Shown here: positions 1 through 6,593 of the stretch, in pieces
How the letters are laid out: each line of letters opens with the position of its first letter
Numbering within the stretch: the stretch's first letter is position 1
From: JBAXHO01 sp037138855
GTDB lineage: Bacteria; Patescibacteriota; Dojkabacteria; B142; OLB20
Direction of reading: 5' to 3'
DNA length: 8,799 nt
Assembly (NCBI GenBank): GCA_037138855.1
Contig: JBAXHO010000068.1
Location: 1-8,799 of the forward strand
Program-made: the position numbers and the translations under genes
Notes under the pieces: generated by a model
What the model was told of the DNA's origin: nothing
Database searches by the model: none
What the model saw: only the letters and a program-made list of their open reading frames with translations

Positions 1-226
1 TCCCTCAATTATTATTAAGTTAGTACATCGGGTTTTTCACCTTCCATAATTTTTCAAATTACTCCAGGTGATCACCCGCAATTTTATTTTTTAAAATGGA
101 GGGTGACATCCCGACGATCGGAGTCCGATTCTCCGCAGGGTCACATTTTTAACTTCCCTACACATTATTATTCCCTCAATTATTATTAAGTTAGTACATC
201 GGGTTTTTCACCTTCCATAATTTTTC
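1..226. repeat. Exact 55-bp direct repeat, two copies 171 bp apart
   Basis: Positions 1-55 and 172-226 are identical over 55 bases; the match ends at 56 versus 227. Because the first copy starts at the first base of the window, the repeat may extend further left. The 116 bp between the copies contain several dyads: a 10-bp palindrome GGTGATCACC (67-76), an AT hairpin (81-86 with 92-97), a GTGAC/GTCAC pairing (103-107 with 140-144) and a T-arm-like hairpin (119-135). The second copy ends three bases before the -35 box of arsR. No convincing reading frame is present: the reverse strand of each copy gives only a ten-codon frame. It could be an intergenic repeat family, the edge of a mobile element, or a short-range duplication. 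The sequence identity is certain; the function is unknown. Confidence 0.9.
98..144 (+). other. Structured segment with tRNA T-arm-like hairpin
   Basis: A 5-bp stem CGGAG/CTCCG (119-123 with 131-135) encloses a 7-base loop TCCGATT. This matches the layout of a tRNA T-arm, including G before and C after the loop, but with C instead of T at the second loop position. A GTGACAT string (103-109), resembling the anticodon loop of a Val(GAC) tRNA, lies upstream, but its flanking stem pairs poorly. No D-arm or matching 5' acceptor strand is visible and no CCA follows. It is best described as a possible decayed tRNA 3' half or an unrelated hairpin. I do not call a tRNA gene. Confidence 0.3.
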
Positions 227-228
227 CC

Positions 229-257
229 TTGACTCTGTCATTTGTAAAGCATAATAT
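229..257 (+). promoter_or_regulatory. Sigma-70-type promoter of the ars operon
   Basis: A TTGACT -35 box (229-234, five of six consensus bases) is followed by an AT-rich -10 region. Either CATAAT (250-255, 15-bp spacer) or TAATAT (252-257, 17-bp spacer) could serve as the -10 element. Transcription would start near 263-266, giving a leader of about 25 bases before the arsR start. The promoter directly follows the second 55-bp repeat copy and overlaps the dyad at 254-277, which is the expected geometry for repression by occlusion. Confidence 0.7.
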
Positions 258-277
258 ATGAACATCTATTCATATAT
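254..277. promoter_or_regulatory. ArsR/SmtB-type operator dyad
   Basis: A perfect inverted repeat with 9-bp arms (ATATATGAA / TTCATATAT) and a 6-bp centre. The core TGAACA-TC-TATTCA follows the TGAA...TTCA form known for ArsR/SmtB-family operators. It covers the end of the -10 region and the expected transcription start, 13 bp before the arsR start codon. By family precedent ArsR would bind here as a dimer and leave when As(III) or Sb(III) binds. The dyad is seen directly; the regulator match is inferred from its position and the family consensus. Confidence 0.75.
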
Positions 278-289
278 ATTTTTACATAA

Positions 290-601
290 ATGGAATTCAA
301 TAATCTTCTGAAATTAATTGCCGATGAAAATCGTTCCAAGATCATTTTGCTATTAAAACATGGCGAAGTTTGTGTCTGTAACTTAGCAGAACAGTTAGCA
401 ATCGAGCAGTCATTACTATCACATCATCTCCAAAAATTAAAACAGGCTGATTTAGTAATTGAACGTAAAGTAGGGCGCTGGGTTCATTATTCACTCAATC
501 AAATCCGATTTTTAGAATTAGAACAGGAATTTCAAAACAATTTTAGTATGCAAGGAATTAGGGAAAAACCTTGTGATCTGCATAATCAAGGCTGCAAATA
601 A
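290..601 (+). CDS. arsR: ArsR family arsenite-responsive repressor
   Basis: A 103-residue winged-helix protein of the ArsR/SmtB family, expected to repress the ars operon and release DNA on binding trivalent arsenic or antimony. Residues 26-32 read EVCVCNL, matching the ELCVCDLC metal-site motif of the R773 ArsR; Cys28 and Cys30 are present but the third cysteine is Ala33. The recognition helix (about 40-55, QSLLSHHLQKLKQADLV) is typical, followed by the wing (RKVGRWVHYSL, 59-69). The C-terminal tail adds Cys95 and Cys102. The length is normal for the family. The ATG at 290 fits the alignment of the N-terminus; there is no Shine-Dalgarno sequence ahead of it. It is the first gene of the operon, 22 bp before arsD, and lies just behind the promoter and operator at 229-277. 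Confidence 0.95.
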   Translation: MEFNNLLKLIADENRSKIILLLKHGEVCVCNLAEQLAIEQSLLSHHLQKLKQADLVIERKVGRWVHYSLNQIRFLELEQEFQNNFSMQGIREKPCDLHNQGCK

Positions 602-623
602 TTTATTTTAAATTTGAATTAAA

Positions 624-944
624 ATGGTAAAAACAATATATATTTACGATCCCCCGATGTGTTGCTCTAGTGGTGTCTGCGGACCCAATCCTGATCCAAT
701 CTTAATTTCATTTCAGGATACAATTACCAAACTAAAAGCAGAAGGAATTATTATCGAACGTTATGTAATTACTCAAGCACCGGAAAAATTCAAAGAAAAT
801 CCTCAAGTAATGGCAATTATTCAAAAAGAACAATTATCAGTACTTCCTATCACTTTTTGTAATAATGAAGTTGTCTTGAAAGGTAAATATCCTACTTATG
901 ATGAATGTAAAAAATTTATTACTGAAACAAAAAATGCAGACTAA
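624..944 (+). CDS. arsD: ArsD arsenite metallochaperone
   Basis: A 106-residue thioredoxin-fold protein that, in the known system, takes As(III) or Sb(III) from the cytosol and hands it to ArsA, raising the ATPase's affinity for metalloid. The metal-binding motif is intact: residues 12-20 read MCCSSGVCG with Cys13, Cys14 and Cys19, equivalent to Cys12, Cys13 and Cys18 of the R773 protein. It is slightly shorter than the 120-residue R773 protein because it lacks the C-terminal cysteine pairs, which are dispensable there. The stop codon overlaps the start of arsA by 11 bp, so the two are probably translationally coupled. No Shine-Dalgarno sequence is seen before the ATG. Confidence 0.95.
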   Translation: MVKTIYIYDPPMCCSSGVCGPNPDPILISFQDTITKLKAEGIIIERYVITQAPEKFKENPQVMAIIQKEQLSVLPITFCNNEVVLKGKYPTYDECKKFITETKNAD

Positions 945-2778
945 ATTTTATTTTTTCTCAGGTAAAGGAGGTGTCGGTAAAACTACCATGTCGGTAGCTA
1001 CCGCAATTCACTATGCCAATCAAGGCTTGAAAATATTAATTATTACTACTGATCCGGCATCCAATCTGGCTGATGTTTTTGAGCAAAAAATCGGTGCTGA
1101 AGTAGTTATGATTGAGAAAGTGCCAAATTTATCTGCGCTGGAACTGGATCCGGATAAAGCAATTGCTGATTATAAGACAAAGACATTGGCACCATTACGG
1201 GGATTATTGCCTGAGGCAAGTTTTAAGGTTTTGGAAGAACAGCTCAATTCACCTTGCACAGCGGAGATGGCTACATTTGAAAGGTTTACCGATTTCGTAC
1301 AAGAAAATACTTTAGATGTAATAATTTTTGATACTGCACCGACTGGTCATACCTTAAGATTATTACAGTTACCAGTCGAATGGAGCAATGTGATCGAAAA
1401 AGCATCCAAAGAGGGCAGTAGCGGTCAAACTTGCATCGGTCCGGCAGCAGCGTTGGCTCAATCAAAAGACAAATTTGATAAGGCATTGGCGATCATGCGT
1501 GATCAAACTCGGACAAGTTTTGTCTTTGTGATGAAAGCAGAAGCCACTTCAATATTTGAGGTGAGCCGTACTCTAAAAGAGCTTGCTCTGGTCGGGATTC
1601 GCTCTACCAAATTGATCGTGAATGGACTATTGCCAAAAGAATATTGTGACAATACATTATTATTGAAACGCTTTTCCAAACAACAGCAATTCTTATTGCA
1701 GATTAAAAATACTTTTGACTGTGAGACTAAGCTCATCAAACTTCACGAATCAGAAATCGTTGGTTTGGAAAAGCTTAATCTGATTGCAAAACAGCTTTTT
1801 GAAAATCCTGTTTTATTAAAAACACATCAGATAGAAAATGCTGATTTTGACGCTGCTAAAATCGAGCAAATCATTCCCAAACTTAGTGATATGATATTTG
1901 ATCGTTTGATTCCGGAAAAAAATGGTACCAGAAAGATTTTTTTTGCTGGAAAAGGTGGTGTAGGAAAAAGCTCAGTGGCAGCAGCGACAGCACTTTGGTT
2001 ATCAGAAAAAGGCTATAAAACGCTCCTTTTGACCACAGATCCAGCGTCACATCTGGCTCAAATATTTGAGCAGGATATTTCTGATAAACCTACACTGCTC
2101 AACCATTCTAAAAAGCTATACATCACATATATTGATACCAAAAAAGCTACTCAGGCATATAAAGAAAAGGTCCTCACTGAAGCAAATGGCAAATACGACA
2201 CTCAAAGACTTTTGGCGATCAAAGAAGAGCTGGATTCTCCTTGTACTGAAGAAATGGCTACTTTCGAGAAATTTATTGATTACGCATCCAATACTGATTA
2301 TCAAATTGTAGTTTTCGATACAGCTCCGACAGGTCATACACTTCGCTTATTAGAATTACCGATTGAATGGAATAAGCAATTGGAGATTAAAACTTTTACT
2401 ACTTTGGAAGAATCAGCTGTAGATCAGAACACAAAATCAAAGTTCAAAGCAGTAATAGCTATGTTACAAGATCCAGCTCAAACGACTTTCTGTTTTGTGA
2501 TGTATCCTGAAAGGACTCCTTTAGAAGAAGCAAGTAGAGCGGTAGAAGAACTTAGTAGTATCGGCATTCCGGTAGAATTGATTATTGCGAATCTGATAAT
2601 TCCACAAGCATTCGCCACCAATTCTTTCTTAAAAAGTCGTTTAGAAATGCAGAAAAAATATTTAATACTAATGAATGAACGCTTTGCTGTACCGATTCTT
2701 CATTTGCCACTAATGGCAAATGATATTATTGGGATTGAAAATATTCGTGAAGCAGGTAAACTATTATTAGGAAATTAA
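934..2778 (+). CDS. arsA: ArsA arsenical pump-driving ATPase, two-domain
   Basis: A 614-residue ATPase of two homologous halves (about 1-300 and 335-614). It normally sits on the ArsB or Acr3 transporter and powers arsenite and antimonite export. Each half has a deviant Walker A motif (GKGGVGKTT at 10-18, GKGGVGKSS at 339-347) and the ArsA signature DTAPTGHTLRLL (from 133 and 462). The three metalloid-binding cysteines of the R773 enzyme have counterparts at Cys108 and Cys437 (both in SPCTxEMATFE) and Cys167. The frame is open from an ATG at 898, but the ATG at 934 is preferred: it places the first beta strand (KFYFFSGKGG) in the usual position and overlaps arsD by only 11 bp, whereas 898 would add 12 unrelated residues. 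No transporter gene is found in the window. Both halves look catalytically intact. Confidence 0.95.
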   Translation: MQTKFYFFSGKGGVGKTTMSVATAIHYANQGLKILIITTDPASNLADVFEQKIGAEVVMIEKVPNLSALELDPDKAIADYKTKTLAPLRGLLPEASFKVLEEQLNSPCTAEMATFERFTDFVQENTLDVIIFDTAPTGHTLRLLQLPVEWSNVIEKASKEGSSGQTCIGPAAALAQSKDKFDKALAIMRDQTRTSFVFVMKAEATSIFEVSRTLKELALVGIRSTKLIVNGLLPKEYCDNTLLLKRFSKQQQFLLQIKNTFDCETKLIKLHESEIVGLEKLNLIAKQLFENPVLLKTHQIENADFDAAKIEQIIPKLSDMIFDRLIPEKNGTRKIFFAGKGGVGKSSVAAATALWLSEKGYKTLLLTTDPASHLAQIFEQDISDKPTLLNHSKKLYITYIDTKKATQAYKEKVLTEANGKYDTQRLLAIKEELDSPCTEEMATFEKFIDYASNTDYQIVVFDTAPTGHTLRLLELPIEWNKQLEIKTFTTLEESAVDQNTKSKFKAVIAMLQDPAQTTFCFVMYPERTPLEEASRAVEELSSIGIPVELIIANLIIPQAFATNSFLKSRLEMQKKYLILMNERFAVPILHLPLMANDIIGIENIREAGKLLLGN

Positions 2779-2795
2779 ATTTAAAATTTTTGTAA

Positions 2796-3158
2796 ATGAA
2801 TAGTGATATCAAAAACCTTATCGAAAATTTTGGTGAGCAATTGATTGAAGCAATTCCTGAATTTAAAGATCTCCAATTCGCTTTTGCTGAACTTAATAAT
2901 GATATCAAGTCCAGACAATTACTAGATGAAATCAATACACGAAAAGATACTATTGCTATTCTAAAATCACAAAATCTCCCGGTTTCTCAGGTACAAAATG
3001 ACGAATTAGCTTTATTAATGAGTAAAATGCGTGAGAATGAATGGATAATGAAATATTTAAGGAGTCGAAATCTCGCACGGAAAAAAGCTGTCGAAATTGG
3101 TAATAGCCTCGAATCAATAGTAGGAGTTGATTTTGCTCCCGGGAAGGTTTGCCAATAG
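2796..3158 (+). CDS. YlbF/YmcA-family protein
   Basis: A 120-residue, mainly helical, charged protein resembling the Com_YlbF family. In Bacillus, YlbF and YmcA form a complex with YaaT that binds iron-sulfur clusters and tunes RNase Y and development. Visible features are the helical N-terminal half (about 5-55), a second helix (66-103) and a C-terminal tail GVDFAPGKVCQ with the only cysteine, Cys119. The gene starts 17 bp after arsA with no promoter between, so it is probably the last gene of the ars operon and under ArsR control. The family call rests on pattern and length rather than a signature motif. A direct arsenic role is not known; the lone C-terminal cysteine could be a metal or metalloid ligand, but that is speculation. 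Confidence 0.6.
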   Translation: MNSDIKNLIENFGEQLIEAIPEFKDLQFAFAELNNDIKSRQLLDEINTRKDTIAILKSQNLPVSQVQNDELALLMSKMRENEWIMKYLRSRNLARKKAVEIGNSLESIVGVDFAPGKVCQ

Positions 3159-3260
3159 AAAATTTGAGATTCACATCCCAGATGCCTAGATTCTTAAATT
3201 CTTATCTTCTAACTCGTAAATCTGTTAATATTTATTTCTTTCATCTTTTAACTTCTATTA
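3159..3260. other. Intergenic leader before the toroid gene, with dispersed 18-mer
   Basis: This 102-bp spacer separates the ars operon from the next gene. It has no clear stem plus T-tract terminator. An 18-base word at 3187-3204 (TAGATTCTTAAATTCTTA) recurs with one mismatch at 8700-8717, and in both places T/C-rich sequence follows. TTAATAT (3224-3230) could be a -10 element, without a clear -35 box. A promoter for the downstream gene probably lies here, but it cannot be fixed from sequence alone. Confidence 0.45.
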
Positions 3261-4247
3261 ATGATCTCACAATCTCCAAATTCCCAGCAAGATCAAGTGA
3301 TCGCTTGGCTTTTACAAAGTGATCCCTGGGTAGAATATTGTACGAGGATTGATCTCTTACATGAAAAAGCAGAATTGTTAACTGATTTGAAAGAAAAAAT
3401 AATTACCGATATCAGAATTCAAAAGCTAATTCAGGAATTATTACTCTGGCCGGGTCAGCCTTTAAGTAGTCATCGCAGTGCTGCCCAGCTATTTCATAAA
3501 CTTTCATTTTTAGCTGATATCGGATTTACTAAGGATGATCCGGTCATTCAGAAAATTGTAATTTTGGTTAGGCAACAACCATCGAGAGAAGGCCTTTTTC
3601 AGCTTAAAGCTAATATACCAGAACATTATGGTGGCAATGGTAAAGATACCTGGGCCTGGTCGCTCTGTGATGCCCCTTTGGTTTTATATTCTTTGCTGAA
3701 ATTGGGTTTTCGAGATGCAAACATCATTCAGGGCGTTCAATATATTTTGAGTCTAATCAAAGAAAATGGCTGGCCTTGTAAAGTGTCGGATTCACTGGGG
3801 AAATTTCGTGGTCCTGGAAAAAAGGCAGATCCTTGTCCCTTTGCCACATTAGCTGTGCTTAAAATGTTGACACAATTTCCTGAAGCGCAAAATAGTGAGG
3901 CAGTAAAAATCGGTATTGAAACGCTCCTGAATTTATGGGATCACAGTCAGACGCTTCATCCCTATATGTTTTTTATGGGAACGGATTTTAGAAAACTTAA
4001 AGCACCATTATTCTGGTATGATATTTTAAATGTCGCTGATGTTTTATCTCAATTACCAGTTAAGATTTCTGATCAGAGATTGCAGAATTTACTTCAGGTG
4101 ATTACCTTAAAAAATCAGGATGGTCAATACACTCCGGAATCAGTATACCGCGAGTTTAAAGATTTTGAGTTCGGACAAAAGAAACAACCCTCACCCTGGA
4201 TTACTTTCAATGTGATGCGGATAAAGAGCAGAATAAAGGGAAAATAG
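3261..4247 (+). CDS. Conserved alpha/alpha-toroid (terpenoid cyclase/prenyltransferase fold) protein, function unknown
   Basis: A 328-residue soluble protein without signal peptide or membrane segment. I recognise the motif pattern of a widespread bacterial and archaeal family with the squalene-cyclase/prenyltransferase toroid fold, often misannotated. Conserved blocks are DPWVEYCTRIDLL (21-33), HYGGNGKDTWAWSLCDAP (122-139), NGWPC (169-173), GKFRGPGKKADPCPFAT (180-196), HPYMFFMGTDFRKLKAP (233-249) and FGQKK (304-308). Glycine/tryptophan turns such as GGNGKDTWAW resemble the QW motifs of toroid repeats. The class II cyclase DxDD acid motif is not seen, so it is probably not a terpene cyclase. 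Conserved His122, Cys136, Cys173, Cys192 and His233 are candidate metal or substrate ligands. ATG at 3261 gives the usual short lead-in to DPWVEY. The next gene starts 28 bp downstream. Confidence 0.7.
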   Translation: MISQSPNSQQDQVIAWLLQSDPWVEYCTRIDLLHEKAELLTDLKEKIITDIRIQKLIQELLLWPGQPLSSHRSAAQLFHKLSFLADIGFTKDDPVIQKIVILVRQQPSREGLFQLKANIPEHYGGNGKDTWAWSLCDAPLVLYSLLKLGFRDANIIQGVQYILSLIKENGWPCKVSDSLGKFRGPGKKADPCPFATLAVLKMLTQFPEAQNSEAVKIGIETLLNLWDHSQTLHPYMFFMGTDFRKLKAPLFWYDILNVADVLSQLPVKISDQRLQNLLQVITLKNQDGQYTPESVYREFKDFEFGQKKQPSPWITFNVMRIKSRIKGK

Positions 4248-4261
4248 TAACAAATATCTAT

Positions 4262-4276
4262 TAAACTAATAGTTTA
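4262..4276. promoter_or_regulatory. Small AT-rich dyad abutting a start codon
   Basis: TAAACT-AAT-AGTTTA forms a 6-bp stem with a 3-base loop that ends on the A of the ATG at 4276, where a Shine-Dalgarno sequence would normally lie. An alternative pairing, CTATT/AATAG (4258-4272), excludes it. The stem is weak and AT-only apart from one pair, so it may be chance in sequence this AT-rich. Confidence 0.25.
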
Positions 4277-4824
4277 TGCTGAATTATATTGGTATTATTA
4301 ATATCATTTTTTTTATTGCTACGGTTGCTATCCTCATCCGTAAAAATCCCTGGTTTACGATAAAGAAACATACACTGAGTGACTTAGCGAGATCAGAAAA
4401 AACAGGAAAGCTTTTTAATCTGACATTACTGATTTTTTCAGTAAATCAGGTAATTTTTGCAGTTGCAGTTTATCTGAAATTAGCTGACCAGGTAAGTCAT
4501 TTTGTTTTACCATTATTTATTATTGGTGGAATTTTTCTTGGCTTTGCCAGTTTTTTTACTACCCATAAATATCCACTGATTCATACAATTACAGCGATTC
4601 TTTGTACGGCTTGTGTCGGTACAGCTGTCATTCTACTTGCCATCGCTTTATTGAAGATAAACTATTTCTGGGGTTTACTAATTATTGGCGCTACAGCATC
4701 CTTACCTTTGATATATATTAACAAGCGCTTTTTACCTGGTGGTATTTTCGAAATTCCTATTTTTAGTGTAATTGCGCTCTGGAATTTTATTTTTTCTTTA
4801 TTGCTTTTTGGTTACATAAAATAA
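4276..4824 (+). CDS. DUF998 family six-helix membrane protein
   Basis: A 182-residue integral membrane protein with six hydrophobic segments at about 4-22, 47-68, 75-96, 102-126, 130-148 and 158-180. The loop NPWFTIKKHTLSDLARS (24-40), after the first helix, matches the H-x-LSDL signature of DUF998, whose function is unknown. Its length is typical of the family. It lies 28 bp after the toroid gene without a visible promoter, so the two are likely co-transcribed. No catalytic residues can be named. The family assignment is fairly good; a specific role would be guesswork. Confidence 0.7.
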   Translation: MLNYIGIINIIFFIATVAILIRKNPWFTIKKHTLSDLARSEKTGKLFNLTLLIFSVNQVIFAVAVYLKLADQVSHFVLPLFIIGGIFLGFASFFTTHKYPLIHTITAILCTACVGTAVILLAIALLKINYFWGLLIIGATASLPLIYINKRFLPGGIFEIPIFSVIALWNFIFSLLLFGYIK

Positions 4825-4841
4825 TTCTTGCTAAAGAGCGA

Positions 4842-4870
4842 TTGGTCAATTGTTCACATTTTTTTATAAA
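4842..4870 (+). promoter_or_regulatory. Possible sigma-70 promoter for the DUF2156 gene
   Basis: TTGGTC (4842-4847) and TATAAA (4865-4870) are separated by 17 bp. Transcription would start near 4877, leaving about 60 bases of leader before the ATG at 4936. The -10 box is good and the -35 box is weak. The site lies in the 111-bp spacer between the DUF998 and DUF2156 genes, which otherwise contains no terminator or other clear element. Confidence 0.4.
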
Positions 4871-4935
4871 GTTCAGAATTAGCTATTCCTGCCTGATTGA
4901 TTTAAAATATCATAACTAATTCATTTGTTGATGCA

Positions 4936-6570
4936 ATGAAACGTACTTTACAGCAAAAGATTCCTCAACTTATCGCCCTCACATTTTTGCTTGTGGGAAT
5001 TTTAAATATTATTTCCGCAATTTGGCTTAGGGAATCTGGGAAGTTAATACTGATTGAAGATTCGATTCCTCTGGAAATGATCCACGCCTCAAGACTTTTT
5101 ACATTACTGACCGGCTTTGCCTTGCTTTATGTAGCGCGCGGTCTTTGGGAAGCAAAAAAGCGTGCCTGGGTTGTCAGCATTGTAATTCTAATGATCTCAA
5201 TAGTAATTTATCTTTTTAAAGGCTTTGTTTTTCATGAGGTGCTTTTGTTGATTCTGATGTTAGTTTTATTAGTAACTTCTCGTTCTTATTTTGTTGTGCA
5301 AGCCGAGTTTGCCAGTATTATTTCCAGGTTTAAATTAGTTGGAGTGATTCTGGGAATTTTATTTATTTATTCTTTTTTTGGATTTTTTCTCTTTCAAGGA
5401 GAATTTAGTCATACTGTAAAAATTAATAATATTGTCAGTGATTATTTTTATAGCATTTTGGGAATTGGCAAAGAGACACTAGTAGCAAAGACACATCGCG
5501 CTCGTATTTTCGAAGAATCAATTACCATTGCAGGAGTCACAGCAGTTATTCTTTCGTTGGATGTATTATTTTATCCGCTAGTTTCCAAAAAAATTATCAC
5601 GAAACAGGAGCAGGAGCAGTTACGTAAACTTGTGTTAAGCACTGATGTCACTTCTGATGGCTATTTTGCTCTATTAAATGACAAGGAATATTTTGAAAAT
5701 GCTAATCAGGATTGTTTTTTGGGTTATAAAATAAAAAATCGTAATGCTACTGTGCTTGGTGGTCCAATTGGTAATGCTGCTAATTTTTTAAATTGTCTTA
5801 AAGAATTTGTCCAGGAAATGAAACTTCGTGGCCTGAGCATTTCTTTTTATAATGTCAATCATGCAGATTTGAATTTATTTAAACAAGCTGGGTTTAAAAG
5901 TATTAAAATTGCGGAAGAAGCTATTATTAATACGGAAAAATTTAGTTTAGCTGGCCATGACATGGCAGATATTCGTTATGGTGTCAGAAAACTGGAAAAA
6001 TTGGGAATTAAATTTGAATGGTATAATACAGCTAATATCCCCTGGCGCAGACTGTCGCAAATTGATGAATTACACAAACTTTGGTTAGCTGAGAAAAAAT
6101 TACCAGCAATGACTTTTTCCACCAATTTTTATCCTTTTCCAGTCGAAGAAAATGTGGATATCCTAGCAGTTTTTCAAAATGATAATCAGCTCCTTGCTGC
6201 TTTCAGTTTTTTTCCTTATCAACGATGCCGCTCTCGCGTGCTTGATCAAATGTTACGTTCCGAGAAAATACCAAATGGTTTGATTGAAGGTGCTATCGCA
6301 GAGGCAATTAATCATTTTAAATCTTTGGGAATTGCTAAGCTTAGTCTCGGTAATGCACCGCTTTCTAATATTGATGTAAAACTAGAAGGTATTTCAGAAA
6401 AAAGTTTACATTATATTTTTAATAATTTTAATCGACTTTATCAGTTTAAATCATTGTATCGTTTTAAATCCAAATTTAAGCCCAGTTGGCAACATAAATT
6501 TCTTTGTTACAAAAGTAATCTGGAATTACCCAAGGTATTGATTTCCCTAATTCAATGTCAGAGTTCGTAA
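4936..6570 (+). CDS. MprF-like membrane protein with aminoacyl-phosphatidylglycerol synthase (DUF2156) domain
   Basis: A 544-residue protein in two parts. The first 220 residues hold about six membrane helices (10-31, 49-69, 77-97, 99-116, 132-154, 196-216). The rest is a cytosolic tandem-GNAT-like domain of the type that moves lysine or alanine from aminoacyl-tRNA to phosphatidylglycerol. Recognisable blocks are GYFALLNDKEYF (242-253), GGPIG (275-279), FYNVN (304-308), AEEAIINTEKFSLAG (326-340), LDQMLRSEKIPNG (436-448, where MprF has DLMRR...PNG), LSLGNAPL (469-476) and LYQFKSLYRFKSKFKPSW (501-518). The N-terminal flippase half of full-length MprF is absent, leaving a synthase-sized protein. 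Substrate and amino acid cannot be told from sequence. ATG at 4936 starts a normal basic N-terminus before the first helix. If active it would reduce envelope negative charge. Confidence 0.8.
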   Translation: MKRTLQQKIPQLIALTFLLVGILNIISAIWLRESGKLILIEDSIPLEMIHASRLFTLLTGFALLYVARGLWEAKKRAWVVSIVILMISIVIYLFKGFVFHEVLLLILMLVLLVTSRSYFVVQAEFASIISRFKLVGVILGILFIYSFFGFFLFQGEFSHTVKINNIVSDYFYSILGIGKETLVAKTHRARIFEESITIAGVTAVILSLDVLFYPLVSKKIITKQEQEQLRKLVLSTDVTSDGYFALLNDKEYFENANQDCFLGYKIKNRNATVLGGPIGNAANFLNCLKEFVQEMKLRGLSISFYNVNHADLNLFKQAGFKSIKIAEEAIINTEKFSLAGHDMADIRYGVRKLEKLGIKFEWYNTANIPWRRLSQIDELHKLWLAEKKLPAMTFSTNFYPFPVEENVDILAVFQNDNQLLAAFSFFPYQRCRSRVLDQMLRSEKIPNGLIEGAIAEAINHFKSLGIAKLSLGNAPLSNIDVKLEGISEKSLHYIFNNFNRLYQFKSLYRFKSKFKPSWQHKFLCYKSNLELPKVLISLIQCQSS

Positions 6571-6593
6571 AATGCATTTCGTAGTTTGCATTT
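6570..6593. repeat. Hairpin and 9-bp direct repeat after the DUF2156 stop codon
   Basis: AAATGCA (6570-6576) pairs with TGCATTT (6587-6593) across a 10-base loop; it starts on the last base of the stop codon. The same segment contains TGCATTTCG twice (6573-6581 and 6587-6595, 14 bp apart). No T tract follows, so it is not a standard intrinsic terminator. It merges into the folD-leader-like repeat beginning at 6588. Confidence 0.5.

Noticed and set aside
70..144. Complete tRNA gene
   Set aside because: Only a T-arm-like hairpin is convincing; acceptor, D-arm and anticodon stems do not pair acceptably.
55..171. Reverse-strand reading frame of about 24 codons in the repeat filler
   Set aside because: It is short, has no family match, and runs antisense through the T-arm-like hairpin, so it is probably spurious.
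1..226. CRISPR array
   Set aside because: Only two repeats, 55 bp each with a 116-bp spacer that is itself structured; the dimensions do not fit and no cas genes are present.
606..624. AT-only hairpin (TTTTAA/TTAAAA) before arsD as a regulatory element
   Set aside because: The stem is purely A/T and such dyads are expected by chance in this composition.
1112..1739. Short open frames of 66-78 codons inside arsA on both strands
   Set aside because: They lie fully within a well-supported ArsA coding frame, have no family resemblance and look like composition-driven shadows.
2066..2337. Frames of 73-81 codons on both strands in the second half of arsA
   Set aside because: They overlap the conserved second ATPase domain, carry no motifs and have no start context of their own.
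2726..3174. Minus-strand frames across the YlbF-like gene
   Set aside because: Low-complexity translation with no recognisable domain; the + strand frame is co-oriented with the operon and has a family match.
6570..6593. Intrinsic terminator after the DUF2156 gene
   Set aside because: The stem is AT-rich, the loop is 10 bases and no T tract follows.
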